Shown here: in pieces, positions 17,583 to 30,702 of the stretch
Layout of the letters: every line of letters begins with the position of its first letter
Position numbering within the stretch: position 1 is the stretch's first letter
The notes under the pieces: model-generated
Database searches by the model: none
What the model was told of the DNA's origin: nothing
Seen by the model: only the letters and a program-made list of their open reading frames with translations
Position numbers and translations under genes: made by a program
DNA from: CAWATZ01 sp963784995
GTDB taxonomy: Bacteria > Planctomycetota > Planctomycetia > Gemmatales > Gemmataceae
Direction: 5' to 3'
DNA length: 64,000 nt
Assembly (NCBI GenBank): GCA_963784995.1
Contig: CAWATZ010000012.1
Span: 124,001 to 188,000 of the forward strand

Positions 17583-18065
17583 ATGAGAAAGGAGTCCATC
17601 TTGGCTCGTGTGCCGATCCCGACCTGGTTCTTTGCCCTTGCCGTCGTTCGTCGCGGCGACCAGTATCTGCTGGTCCACGAAAGCGACAAGGAGCAGCTCT
17701 GGTATCTTCCCGCCGGCCGGGTCGAGCCAGGCGAAACGCTGACGGCCGCGGCCGAGCGGGAGACGCTGGAGGAATCCGGCGTTCCCGTCCGCATCGCCGG
17801 CGTGATCCGGGTGGAACACACGCCCCGGCTGGCCGGCTCGCGAGTGCGGGTCATCTTCCTGGCGGAGCCAATCGACAGTACGCCGCCCAAGAGCAAGCCC
17901 GACGAGGAGTCCCTGGAAGCGGCCTGGGTCCGGCTGAGAGAACTCGACCGATACCCGCTCCGGGGCGAGGAAGTCCGCCAGGTTCTGGCCTACGTGGACG
18001 CCGGAGGCCCGATCTATCCGCTGGACCTGCTCCAGGCCGAAGGGGAGCCGTTCCCTGTCCCTTGA
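17583..18065 (+). CDS. NUDIX hydrolase
   Basis: 160 aa from the ATG at 17583. The Nudix box is complete: G-x5-E-x7-REUxEExGU is seen as GRVEPGE ... RETLEESGV. Such enzymes hydrolyse nucleoside diphosphates linked to another group; the substrate cannot be told from sequence. A TTG at 17601 has AAAGGAG 6 nt upstream and would start the protein at ARVPIPTWFF, so the true start may be there. An extended -10 lies upstream. Followed after 13 nt by a small gene. Confidence 0.88.
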   Translation: MRKESILARVPIPTWFFALAVVRRGDQYLLVHESDKEQLWYLPAGRVEPGETLTAAAERETLEESGVPVRIAGVIRVEHTPRLAGSRVRVIFLAEPIDSTPPKSKPDEESLEAAWVRLRELDRYPLRGEEVRQVLAYVDAGGPIYPLDLLQAEGEPFPVP

Positions 18066-18078
18066 TCCGAGCCCAATC

Positions 18079-18306
18079 ATGGCAAACGCAGTAGTGATCG
18101 ACAATCGCAGTAACCTGGCTCCCGATGCCTTTGCCAGCCTTGCTGCCGTGCTGTCGCAGCACCGCTCCATCAAGCACGCGCTCGACTGGCTCTCGGGCCA
18201 CCAGCCGCCGCTGACGCTCAGCGACATCATCGCCCAGGACGAGTTCTGCCACGACATCCTGGTAGAGTATTCGGGCGGGGTGTGGCTGGTCTACGACACG
18301 TCCTGA
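18079..18306 (+). CDS. small protein ending at an in-frame UGA
   Basis: 75 aa as read (MANAVVIDNRSN ... GGVWLVYDTS). The same frame stays open beyond the TGA at 18304 and continues to 18465 with coding-like sequence. The full unit would be 128 aa plus the UGA position. The first part ends abruptly after a hydrophobic strand (GGVWLVYDTS), as though a fold were cut. I do not recognise a family. It follows the NUDIX gene closely and may share its transcript. Confidence 0.6.
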   Translation: MANAVVIDNRSNLAPDAFASLAAVLSQHRSIKHALDWLSGHQPPLTLSDIIAQDEFCHDILVEYSGGVWLVYDTS

Positions 18307-18465
18307 CTGGGAGTGGTGACGGCGGTCGCCGTCTGGGACCATCGCCCATCGGCACAGGAGCTGCTTGATGCTCGGCTGAACCGGGGCTGGACGCCGACGG
18401 CCACGGCAACCCGGGAGGGGAACGTCGTGCTGGGCTACGCGTCCTGTTGGGTCCGGTCCGGATGA
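18307..18465 (+). other. in-frame continuation after UGA
   Basis: Reads LGVVTAVAVWDHRP then AQELLDARLNRGWTPT and ends TGA at 18463. It is in the same frame as the preceding small gene with only the UGA between. A separate gene is less likely, because the only starts (GTG at 18313/18316) have no properly spaced ribosome binding site. Confidence 0.45.
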
Positions 18466-18588
18466 TTCTCCCTGCAAACACTTCTGGAGTCTGGCGACAA
18501 TCAGCAACCCCTACCGAACCACCTCGGCATTGACAGGGCCTTTCTGGTTCGCTATGCGTTCGACGAAGCCGTCTCCGGAGGAAAGAAA

Positions 18589-19011
18589 ATGCGCATGCTG
18601 CCCTGGCTGGTCCTGTTCGGCCTCCTGCTCGGATGCCGTTCCAAGAACCTTGCTCTTTCCGACAACTCGACGTTGGCCCAGAGGACTCCAGGGGACGGGC
18701 GGGAGGCTCTCCCCAGGAACCAGGAAACTAGAGAAACCCCTTCAAAGTGGGAAAAAGAAGTGGCCGAGTGCTTGCCGAAACCAGTCAACCTGGACTTCAT
18801 GGTCTTCGACTCTTTCACGGTGCGGCAACGATTGCGAGACCTCGGGGCACAAGGGCCGAACCGGACACTCGTGGATGCCAACGGCAAGGTTATCTATCAA
18901 TGCCACGAAAACATTCGCGATGAAGTGGATGAAAAGGGAAACCACGTTAGCCACCTCGACATGGAAGAAGTGTTCCGATTTTTCATGGCACTTGTGAATT
19001 ACTCTCCTTGA
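18589..19011 (+). CDS. lipoprotein of unknown function
   Basis: 140 aa. Lipoprotein signal MRMLPWLVLFGLLLGC with the lipobox Cys at residue 16. GGAGG lies upstream of the ATG. The mature part is polar and acidic, with no recognised domain. Its last segment (HVSHLDMEEVFRFFMAL) is probably helical. No operon partner is obvious, since the next gene starts 131 nt downstream. Confidence 0.7.
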   Translation: MRMLPWLVLFGLLLGCRSKNLALSDNSTLAQRTPGDGREALPRNQETRETPSKWEKEVAECLPKPVNLDFMVFDSFTVRQRLRDLGAQGPNRTLVDANGKVIYQCHENIRDEVDEKGNHVSHLDMEEVFRFFMALVNYSP

Positions 19012-19142
19012 GATGCGGTCTGCTCTTTCCAGACGCTCTCGCAGGCGAGATTTTCTTCCCTTCTGGTTGCGATCCGCCGGCCTGCCGATTACGATAAGCA
19101 CTGGAATTGTTCCTTCCTGCTTTGCCGTCGCGGAGACCCGCC

Positions 19143-20585
19143 ATGAGTGAACCCCGGGCTGCTCACGCCCATCAGCACGCCTTTACCTGGTGCAACGCTC
19201 GCCAGCGCGAAGGGCTGATGCTGCTGACCCGCCGCAACCTGCTCAAGGTCAGCCTGGCGGGCATGGCCGGACTGACGCTTCCGGGCTTGCTGGCCCACCG
19301 CGCCCGGGCCGCTTCCGCCAGAAAGAACCGCAGCGTCATCCTGCTCTGGATGGCCGGCGGCCCCAGCCACATTGACACGCTGGACCCCAAGCCCGATCGG
19401 CCGCCCGAGAATCGCGGCCCATTCAGCACCATCGCCACCCGGCTGCCCGGCGTCCGCATCTGCGAGCATCTGCCGAAGCTGGCCGGGATGCTCGACCGCT
19501 TTAGCGTCCTCCGCTCCGTCGATGCCCGCGGCAGCAACCACGAGCCCAACGTCGTCTTCCAGACCGGCAACCGCGAGGCGGCCCCGCGCGTCAACCGCAT
19601 CGGCCACCTTTACCCGGCGATCGGCTCCATCGTCGCGAAATACCGCGGCTCCAACCACCCGTCCATGCCGGCCTACACCGCGTTCATGACCGGACGCTCG
19701 CACCTGGCCTTTGCCGGCTACCTCGGACGCAAATACGATCCGTTCATCGCCAACCACGCCGCGGCCCTGCCGATCTATACCAACGTCGGCGTCGATACCG
19801 GGCAGGTCAGCATGCCGCAGACGTTCCGCTTTGCCGAGGGCGTCTCCCCGGAGCGCATCCAGGAACGCCAGTCGCTGGTCGCCTCCTTCGACCAGATGCG
19901 CCGCGAACTCGAGCAGCAAGGCAACTTCGACGCGATGGACTCGTTCCAGCAGCAGGCGCTGGACATGCTCACCGGCCGGCGGGCCCGCGACGCCTTCGAT
20001 CTGTCCCGCGAGCCGGCGGCGGTCCGGCATCGCTACGGCAAGCATCTCTGGTGTCAGCAAGCGTTGCTGGCACGGCGGCTGGTCGAGGCCGGCAGCGCCT
20101 TCGTGACGCTGGACCTGAGCTATCATCCGGCCTCGGGCACCTGGGACACGCACGGCGACAACATCCCGCCCTATGGCGGCATCAGCAAGGGGCTCAAGCC
20201 GCTCTTGCCGCTGTTCGACCACCTGATCACGACTTTGGTCAGCGACCTGGAGCAGCGCGGCCTTCTGGATGAGGTGCTGGTGATCGCGATGGGCGAGTTT
20301 GGCCGGACGCCGCAGCTGGGGACGCAGGGCAGCACGGATGGACGCAATCACTGGCCGGTGGTCATGTCGATGCTGCTGGCGGGCGGCGGCTTGCGGCACG
20401 GTCAGGTGATCGGGGCCACGGACAGGGACGGCGGCCAGATCAAGGAACGCCCCGTCACGCCCGGCGATCTGGCGGCCACGATCTATCAGCACGTGGGTGT
20501 GCCGCTCGATACCGCGTACCTGGACCACGGCGGTCGGCCGCGGCCCATCGTCGAGGACGGCCAGCCACTCCGCGAACTGGTCTGA
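19143..20585 (+). CDS. DUF1501 domain protein
   Basis: 480 aa. Tat-type signal (TRRNLLKVSLAGMAGL) about 30 residues in, then SVILLWMAGGPSHIDTLDPK, the usual opening of DUF1501 proteins, and GEFGRTPQLG with NHWP near the C-terminus. The family has a sulfatase/alkaline-phosphatase-like fold and is heavily expanded in planctomycetes; its substrate is not known. Here it stands alone without the usual adjacent DUF1549/DUF1553 gene. The ATG at 19143 is chosen, although translation could start at an internal Met closer to the Tat motif. Confidence 0.92.
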   Translation: MSEPRAAHAHQHAFTWCNARQREGLMLLTRRNLLKVSLAGMAGLTLPGLLAHRARAASARKNRSVILLWMAGGPSHIDTLDPKPDRPPENRGPFSTIATRLPGVRICEHLPKLAGMLDRFSVLRSVDARGSNHEPNVVFQTGNREAAPRVNRIGHLYPAIGSIVAKYRGSNHPSMPAYTAFMTGRSHLAFAGYLGRKYDPFIANHAAALPIYTNVGVDTGQVSMPQTFRFAEGVSPERIQERQSLVASFDQMRRELEQQGNFDAMDSFQQQALDMLTGRRARDAFDLSREPAAVRHRYGKHLWCQQALLARRLVEAGSAFVTLDLSYHPASGTWDTHGDNIPPYGGISKGLKPLLPLFDHLITTLVSDLEQRGLLDEVLVIAMGEFGRTPQLGTQGSTDGRNHWPVVMSMLLAGGGLRHGQVIGATDRDGGQIKERPVTPGDLAATIYQHVGVPLDTAYLDHGGRPRPIVEDGQPLRELV

Positions 20586-21784
20586 GAAATGGACAGGGCC
20601 CTGTCCGGCAACTCCTCTGCGGGAGGCTACCGTGTCCGCAACGCGCTTCGTTCTGGCTGCTGTTCTGCTGGGGGCGCTGCTGGTTCAGCAAGCCCACCAC
20701 CTCCGGGCTGCCGACCCGCTGCCGACGCCGGCACAGATTGCTCGCTGGATCACGCAGCTGGGCGACGACGATTTCGCTGTCCGCGAACAGGCCTCGGCCC
20801 ACCTGATCGAGTTCGCGGAGGAAGCCGAGTCGGCCCTGGAAGAGGCGGTCAACAGCACCGATCTGGAGGTCGCACGCCGGGCCCGGGAGGTGCTGGAGCA
20901 AGTCAAGGACCCCCGGACGTACCTGGGGCACACACGGGCCGTCTTTGGCGTCGCGTTCAGCCCTGACGGGACACGCCTCGCCAGCAGCAGCCTGGACGGG
21001 ACCGTGAAACTCTGGGGCGCCCGGTCCGGACGGGAAGTGTTCACGCTCAAGGGTCACTCCCAGGGAGTCACCAGCGTCAGCTTCAGCTCCGATGGCAACC
21101 GCATTGCCAGCAGCAGCCTGGATAGGACGGTGAAGCTCTGGGACGCTGCGACCGGCAGGGAACTGCTGACGCTCAAGGGCCACTCCAGTTCCGTCACCAG
21201 CGTCAGCTTCAGCCCCGATGGGAAAGTCGTCGCCAGCGGCAGCGCGGACCGGACGGTGAAGTTCTGGGACGTCCGGACCGGCCAGGACTTCCGGACGCTC
21301 AAGGGCCACACCAGCTGGGTCAACTGCGTCTGCTTCAGCCCGGACGGCAGGCGCCTCGCCAGCGCCGGCGCGGACGACACGGTCAAGGTCTGGGACGTGG
21401 CAACCGGCAAGGAGATGCTGACGCTCAAGGGGCACACCGACTCCGTCAGCTGCGTCCGCTTCAGCCCGGACGGCAAACGCCTCGCCAGCAGCAGCTGGGA
21501 CAAAACGGTCAAGGTCTGGGACAGTCAGAGCGGCAAGGGACTGCTCACGCTCAAGGGCCACGAATCCGGCGTTCTGAGCGTCAGCTTCAGCCCCGACAAC
21601 AAGTACGTCGCCAGCGCAAGCCGGGACCGGACCGTGGCGGTCTGGGAGGCGAAGACAGGCCAGGCCACGTACACGCTTAAAGCGCACAACCACGGCTTCC
21701 TGAGCGTCTGTTTCAGCCCCGATGGCAAACGCCTCGCCACCGGCAGCGAGGACGAGACAATGGCCAGCTGGTCAATGGCCCGGA

Positions 21785-24985
<3,201 letters not shown>

Positions 24986-25097
24986 GGTTGCGCTCGTGGC
25001 GATGGGTCGGCTGGACCCTACCCAGCAAGCTAACTCCACCGCACTGATGGATGCAACCAAAAACTGGCTCGGGACACAAGATCGGAAAGGGAAAACT

Positions 25098-25183
25098 ATT
25101 GAACCACGGATAACACGGATAACACGGATAAAGACAAAACAAATTGTTTTTATCCGTGTTATCCGTGTTATCCGTGGTTCAAT
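25098..25183. repeat. long hairpin built of a 9-bp tandem repeat
   Basis: Perfect 35-bp arms with a 16-nt loop. Each arm contains three copies of CGGATAA(CA), reading ttgaaccacggataacacgg and its complement. It lies between the ECF sigma gene and the hybrid kinase gene on the same strand, so it could attenuate or end transcription. Similar AACCACGGATAACACGGAT-type hairpins are, from memory, widespread in environmental bacterial genomes. Confidence 0.85.
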
Positions 25184-25191
25184 TACGTCAA

Positions 25192-25803
25192 TCAGACGCA
25201 GGCCAGCGGTCGCGGCCGGCGGCCGGACTTGCGCTTGCGGCCCTTACCCCGTCCTGGGGTCAGGGCGCGCTCCAGGACCTCCTTGAGCCGGTTGCGGGCG
25301 ACGTGCAGCCGGCGCTTGATGGTGCCGATCGGAGCATCGAACTCGTTGCTCATCTGCTCCAGGGAAGCGCCGCGGCCGTAGAAGGCCACCAGGGTCTGGC
25401 GGTCCATCTCCTTCAGCTCGGCCAGGCCCTCGTGGACCTGCTCGGCGTCCTCGGTGCGGATCATCTCCGCCAGCGGACCGCCGCCCCGGTCCTCGGTGTT
25501 CTCCAGCACCTCGCTCTCGACACCCTGGACCCGGCCCTTGCGGGTCTTGCGATTGATGGCCATGCGCGTGGTCATCATCCGCAGCCAGCCTGGGAAGCAG
25601 CGCGGATCACGCAGCTGGATCAGTTTGCGCATGCCGTGGACGAAGACCTCCTGGGCCAGTTCCTCGGCTTCGGTCGGATTGCGCAGCCGGGCCAGGGCGA
25701 TCGCGTAGACCGTCGGGTGGAAGCGGACGAACAGCTCGCCGTACGCCTGGCGGTCGCCCTGCTGGGCTCGCAAAACCAGGGTCTCGATGTCGATCTGGTT
25801 CAT
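25192..25803 (-). CDS. ECF-type RNA polymerase sigma factor
   Basis: 203 aa from the ATG at 25803, with GAGGA 8 nt upstream. An upstream ATG at 25818 would add five residues. Region 2 is visible as FHPTVYAIALARLRNPTEAE and region 4 as QTLVAFYGRGASLEQMSNEF followed by the HTH APIGTIKRRLHVARNRLKE. A basic tail (GRGKGRKRKSGRR) follows. It would direct RNA polymerase to a dedicated set of promoters. No anti-sigma factor gene is adjacent, as is often the case in planctomycetes. The hybrid kinase is encoded downstream. Confidence 0.93.
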   Translation of the reverse strand: MNQIDIETLVLRAQQGDRQAYGELFVRFHPTVYAIALARLRNPTEAEELAQEVFVHGMRKLIQLRDPRCFPGWLRMMTTRMAINRKTRKGRVQGVESEVLENTEDRGGGPLAEMIRTEDAEQVHEGLAELKEMDRQTLVAFYGRGASLEQMSNEFDAPIGTIKRRLHVARNRLKEVLERALTPGRGKGRKRKSGRRPRPLACV

Positions 25804-26268
25804 GGTTTGGGTCCTCATTCTCGATCCATGCGCAAAACAGTTTCACCCAGGCGAATCGGGGACTCCGTGCCGGGGATCTGGCCGGCAGAACCCTTCACGC
25901 TTTCGCCCCTGGAGTCGGCGCGATCCGACACGCGAAGTGCGAATCGCTTCAGGTCGCTCCAGATGGTGACCGCAACAGTTTGGGAAACCAGGAACACACT
26001 CGTTTCCGCCAGCGACCGGAACCAACGAGCCGCCGGGTTTATCCCGGCGGTCTTTCCGCCGGGATAAACCCGGCGGCTCGTGAGACCGAATTTGTCGTGT
26101 GGCAGACGCTTGCTGGACCCCTCCTGGAGAAGGATCTCGCAGCGCTGGTTGAGTCAGCCAGATTCGGGACCTGGCGTCCTCAGGCGTTGGCCGTGGCAGC
26201 GACTGTTAACCGGCTCGATTGGAAGCCCTTGCTTGCGCGGCGGGCTAACCTGGCTTTCGAGCTTCCCG
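25804..26268. other. intergenic region with a hairpin
   Basis: About 465 bp between the sigma factor start and the next minus-strand gene end. It holds the 26-bp inverted repeat listed separately. A plus-strand frame crosses it but shows no domain and runs through the hairpin. Confidence 0.45.
26025..26081. repeat. perfect 26-bp inverted repeat
   Basis: Arms 26025-26050 and 26056-26081 (acgagccgccgggtttatcc...), loop TCTTT. It is a strong hairpin without an adjacent T-run in either direction. Its sequence is not related to the other hairpins of the window. Confidence 0.85.
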
Positions 26269-26616
26269 TCACCAAACACCGGGCCGGACTTGCCTGTCGG
26301 CGAATCCGGGTCCCGGTGGTTCGACTCCGGGTTGAGGTTGACAGTGTTTGCAACAGACTACCGCCACCAGCATGCCCGAAGGACCGACCGGTCCTTTGCG
26401 CCCGCGCTCGGCTTCGATCAGCGAATAGCGGAGCTGTTCGTTGAGTCGCTTGGCCAGCGGTGTTGGGGCGGGCATCGAGCGTGGCATGGGGTGACCGATC
26501 GTCGGCGCCTGCGTATCGGCCGCATACCCGGTATCCAGGCGCGGATTGACGGTCTGACCGTCACCCAGGACGGAGACGCCACGCAGCACCAGGGACACGC
26601 GAGTAAACACGGCCAT
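26269..26616 (-). CDS. hypothetical protein
   Basis: 115 aa. The ATG at 26616 has a strong ribosome binding site (CCGGAGG, 5-6 nt upstream), which is the main reason for the call. The product (MAVFTRVSLVLRGVSVLGDG ...) has no recognised family. A Cys pair (CCKHC) near the C-terminus could bind metal. The frame is open further upstream, but without a good start. Composition is Pro/Gly/Arg-rich towards the end, so the C-terminal part may not be accurate. Confidence 0.45.
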   Translation of the reverse strand: MAVFTRVSLVLRGVSVLGDGQTVNPRLDTGYAADTQAPTIGHPMPRSMPAPTPLAKRLNEQLRYSLIEAERGRKGPVGPSGMLVAVVCCKHCQPQPGVEPPGPGFADRQVRPGVW

Positions 26617-26938
26617 TGCAGACCTCCGGCGATCAAACGAGAATGGACGCGGGAAACGGCCCACGAAGCCGTTCCCTCTTGGAGTGAAGAGGCTAAAGCT
26701 TTGTCGGTTACCTCGATCTAGTAGGATAGCGAACCAAACGTGAACCACTCGCTCCAATTGCTTGTACGGGGCGGGCTGCTCTTTGTGACACACATTTCTG
26801 CTAAAAATGGGTACTGGGAACAGCATCCCCGTATGAGAGAAGACGGTCGAGCGGAAAAAAGGTTCGCGCGAAAAACACAAAAAAGCCCAACCCCGCGAAC
26901 CAGGGTCAGTTCGGCCGGGCAAGGAGGAGGGCAACACC
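26617..26938. other. intergenic region
   Basis: About 320 bp upstream of both the minus-strand hypothetical gene and the plus-strand YdjM-like gene, so it must hold divergent promoters. It is less GC-rich than its surroundings. I could not fix -35/-10 boxes with confidence. Confidence 0.4.
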
Positions 26939-27532
26939 ATGCAATATTACGACCACGCCCTGATGGGCGCCACGGTTGGCCTGGCCACCGGGACCCAGCG
27001 GCGGTTCGGCTGGCCCGTCGTGATCATGGCCGCCGCCGCGGCCGCGCTCCCCGATTGGGACGCCGTTCCCTACCCCTCCGGGACGCCCGGCTACAGCGAC
27101 GTTCATCGCGTCTGGGGACACAACCTCCTGGTCGCGCCGGTGCTGAGCGGCCTGGTGGGCGCGATCGGCTGCCTGTGCTGGCTGTCCGTGCGGCGGTCGA
27201 GGATCGCGCCGGGCTCAAATCGAAGTTTCTCCCGGGAGTCGCTGGTAATCTGGGTAATCGTGGGCGTCCTGGCATCGCTGAGTCACCTGGTGGCCGACGT
27301 TTGCTACTGCGGCATCGGCCGATCGCCGGACTGGCCGGTGGCGCTTCTGTGGCCGTTCACCCGGCGCGGCGTGGCCCTGCCGCGGGTCCCCTGGGCCGAT
27401 CATGGCGTGACCTGGATTCTGGCGGTGACGTTGGTCTGGGCCTGCCTCTGGCCGGCCGCGGCCAGGGTCCTTGCCATCCTGGCGCTGCTGGTGGTGATCG
27501 GATACGTGGCTGTTGGCGGGGCGATTCCCTAG
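26939..27532 (+). CDS. YdjM-like membrane-bound metal-dependent hydrolase
   Basis: 197 aa with about five membrane helices. The motifs YYDHALMGATVGLATG, ALPDWDAVPY, HRVWGHNLL and LASLSHLVADV carry the conserved His and Asp residues of the YdjM (DUF457) family of predicted membrane-embedded metal-dependent hydrolases. GGAGGAGGG precedes the ATG. It is followed by a perfect hairpin. Substrate unknown. Confidence 0.8.
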   Translation: MQYYDHALMGATVGLATGTQRRFGWPVVIMAAAAAALPDWDAVPYPSGTPGYSDVHRVWGHNLLVAPVLSGLVGAIGCLCWLSVRRSRIAPGSNRSFSRESLVIWVIVGVLASLSHLVADVCYCGIGRSPDWPVALLWPFTRRGVALPRVPWADHGVTWILAVTLVWACLWPAAARVLAILALLVVIGYVAVGGAIP

Positions 27533-27536
27533 CGCT

Positions 27537-27597
27537 GTAGGGAACGCCCTCCGTGGCGTTCCGGTTTTGACGGAACGCCACGGAGGGCGTTCCCTAC
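27537..27597. terminator. 27-bp hairpin between convergent genes
   Basis: Perfect arms 27537-27563 and 27571-27597 (gtagggaacgccctccgtgg...), 7-nt loop GTTTTGA. It lies right after the stop of the YdjM-like gene and just beyond the stop of the minus-strand gene at 27608, so it suits a shared terminator. Confidence 0.7.
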
Positions 27598-27607
27598 AAG
27601 TCTGCGT

Positions 27608-30546
27608 TCACTTGCTGAAGTCAATCCACAGCGGCGAGCCCCAGGCCAGCTCGCCATCCGCCTGCTGGACCCGCACGTAGTAGTAATGCGTCCCCGCGGC
27701 CGGCTTGTCATCGGTCCACTTGCCCTGGAACTCGCTCTTGTCGGGCTCGAAGGTGCGGACCACGTTGCTGTCCTTGATGACCTCCACCTTGCCCAGTTTG
27801 GCCGTGCCGAACACCTTGATCTCCAGCGTCGGCGGCCGGTCGGTCTTGAACTCGTCGCCCATCAGGTGGTCGCCGCTGCGGACGTCGAGGACGATGTTCT
27901 CGGTCGCGGCGTAGCAGTGGCGTTTCTTGAGCCCGGCCAGGATGCCCTCGCGGTCATGGCTCTCCGCCAGGGCGAAGCAGTAGGAAATGTGGGTCGAGAA
28001 GTGATCGCTGGAAGACTGGAAGCCGAGCCGGTAACCCTTGTCCAGGGCGAGGTTGACGTACCCCAGCGGATACCAGCCGGCGATGTTGACTGGCTTCTTG
28101 CCGCTATCGCGGTCGTAGCCGGCCCGCGGCGCCCCTTGCTTCTCGTAGGACATCCGATCGCCCTGGTAGATCTCGACGAACGGCTCGACCACCGGGTCGT
28201 TGTCGCGCCAGTCGGTGCCCATGCTGGTGGCGCTGGTATGGCTGGCGCAGATGCCGTTCAGCTCCTTCAGGTAGCGATACAGCATCTTGGTGTCGTCGGC
28301 GTGGACTCCGGCGACGCGCTTAGCCATGTTGGGTTGGGCCAGCCGGGGCAAGGTGAGGACGCCGCGCTGGGCGAACATGCAATTGCGATGGCCGTGCGGA
28401 TAGGCCACGCTCCGCTCGTAGGTGAACATGGGCGTGAACCGTTCCTTGACGTGGTAGGCGTCGGTGGTCTTCTGGGTCAGCCACCACGGGTATTCCCGGC
28501 CGGCGCCGTTGTCGTGGTCGCCGCAGCCGATCCAGTCCATGCCGGCCACGTCGATGGCGTAGCGCCACATGTCCTCCAGCGAGCCGTCCGGTCCGCCGTC
28601 CCAGGAAACCTCGGTATGGCGGTGGAACTCGCCGCGCAGCAGCTGGTACTTCTTGCCGGCCGCCTCGACGCGGTACTCCCGGCAGCGGCGGATGGCGGCA
28701 TCTTCCGCCTTTTGCTCTGCCACCAGCTTGTCGTCCTTCTTGCCGGGTTCGTGCGGCTGCAGCTTCGGCTTGCCCGGCTCGCCGGGCAGATCGACGTAAC
28801 TCTGGTAGATCTGGTTGTCGATCGTGTCCGGTGTGGTAAGCCGGCCGTCGGTATTGTGGATGATCCGGAGCCCCCCGGCCGGGTGTGGCAGCAGCACTGG
28901 CCGGCTGTCGAGCAGGCCGTCGCTGTGAGAAACCTCGATGGGCTCGGACCAGCTGTCGCCGTCGAGCCGGCGGGCGAAGGTCAGCCAGTACGAGCCGGGA
29001 TGCGTGGAGTAGCGGGTGCCGAACTTCTGGCGGTAGGTCAGCCAGACCCGGCCCCCGCCGTCGACCCCGATTTGAGGGTAGGCGTAGCGCGGCCTGGATT
29101 CGACCTTCTGACCGGTGTCGGGCGATTCGCCGCGCTTGCCCAGCGGCGGCAGCTTGGCGACCGGCTGCATCAGCTTGCCGTCCTCCAGGCAGACGACCTT
29201 GACCGTGCGGTCGAAGTAGAGCGGATTGGCGCGGTCGTCCAGGGCGCCGAAGTTCTTGCCCCAGCTGGTTGGGCCTTCCTCGTAGGCGATCCAGAGCCGG
29301 CCTGCGGGGTCGTAGCAGAGCGAGGGCCGGGCCTCGAAATGCGAGGAGGCGATTGCCTTCACCCCATCCCTGGAGTGGATGGCGACGTCGTAGTCACCCC
29401 GATCATAGAAGTCGAAGGCGGTGGCGGTTTGCCCGTCCGGGGCTGCCGCCAGCCTGGGCGCCCAGCAGTTCCCGGCTCGATCCTCGCGGCTCTCCTCACG
29501 CGTGACCCGGCCGCCCTCGATCCGGGCCCCAGCCAGTTTGAATGGATAAGGCTCCCGGGACGCGGCCCGGGTCTGGTAGGCGACGTGGACCACGCCCTTC
29601 TGGTCAGTGCAGGCGACCGGGTTCAGCCCCTCGCCCAGCGACTGCTCCTTGGAATCGCCTTTCTCGCTAACCGCACGAGCGTAAACCTCGTGCTTGCCTC
29701 CGCGGTTGGCACAGTAAATCACCCAGACCGTGCCATCGCCTTCCGCCGCGATACTGCAGCGCACCAGGTCTTCCCTGGCCCCGCCCACGGCGAGCGGCTT
29801 GCTCCACTTGCCGTCCTTGTACCACCTGACGAACAGCTGATCGCTGAACTCCGGTTTATACAAGCCCTTGAAGCTCTGCGGTTGCTCCTTGAGGTTCGGC
29901 GCCTCGATGCGACGGTCCTCCTCGCGCACCTTGTAGCTGACGTAGGCCACCCAGAGCGTGCCGTCCGGCCCGTAGCAAGCCGCGGGGAAGTCGTCCTCCG
30001 TCTTGCCGGTCTCGATGGGCGTGGCGGTCGAGACCAGGCGGACAACGGCCCGACCTTCCTGAATGGCGTGCGTTTTGCCGGCCAGGACTTCTTTCAGCGG
30101 AACTTTCTCGTTGTCGAGGTCCTGCTCCTTGACCGTGAGAGACAGGGTCGCATCGGGCTTGACGTCGGCGAGGTGAAGGACAACGCCGACACTGGCGTAC
30201 CGTTCGCCGAGGGTGGCGACCAGCTTCATGGCCGGCACCGCAGGGGTCGATGCGACGACGCCTGCCAGCCGTCCTCGTCGAGCAGCTTGTCGTCGCTGCG
30301 GAAGCGATAGCCTTCGCGGTGAACCACCCGGGCGCCGGTGACCGTGGCCTTGCCGGCCCAGGATTTGGGCTGGGCGTCCTTGAGTCCCATCTCGATGAGC
30401 ACGGCGACCGGCGGCGTCTGGGCCGGGGCCTTGCGTGCCCATTCCAGGAGCAGCAGCTTGCCCGGGGCCGCCTGTTGCTGCGCCACCGCCGCGATGACGA
30501 CCATGATGCCCACCGCTGCCAGCAGAAGAGCTTGTTGCCGTTTCAT
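27608..30546 (-). CDS. secreted PHP/DUF3604-like protein, one frameshift
   Basis: About 980 aa. The N-terminal signal peptide (MKRQQALLLAAVGIMVVIAA) starts at 30546 and its frame runs to about 30268. There GCGTC reads on if restored to GCGGTC, entering the main frame (AVPAMKLVATLGERYASVG). A large beta-rich region follows with sialidase/propeller-like strands. The C-terminal third carries GEFHRHTEVSWDGG and DWIGCGDHDN, a PHP-type metal-binding pattern as in DUF3604/CehA-like proteins. It probably acts as a periplasmic or secreted metallohydrolase. Long plus-strand frames across it are shadows. Confidence 0.8.
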
Positions 30547-30702
30547 GGGTGTGTGTCCTTGGTCCGTGGGGTTTGAGGGATAGCATATCCCGAGAGGAGA
30601 GCAGAGGAAACCGAAAAAACGGAAACCGATGAAGAAACGAAGAGCCGATCAAAGGCCCGACCGCGACGATCGGGTTGCTGCCGTTACCAAACCGGGAACG
30701 AG

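Noticed and set aside
26297..26340. GGTTCGACTCC, a tRNA T-arm-like motif
   Set aside because: The flanking bases do not form a 5-bp T stem, and no D-arm, anticodon arm or acceptor stem could be built around it.
27686..30310. Plus-strand open frame of 874 codons
   Set aside because: It lies opposite the PHP/DUF3604-like gene, is rich in Gly, Val, Arg and Leu without motifs, and has no ribosome binding site. It is an antisense frame of GC-rich DNA.
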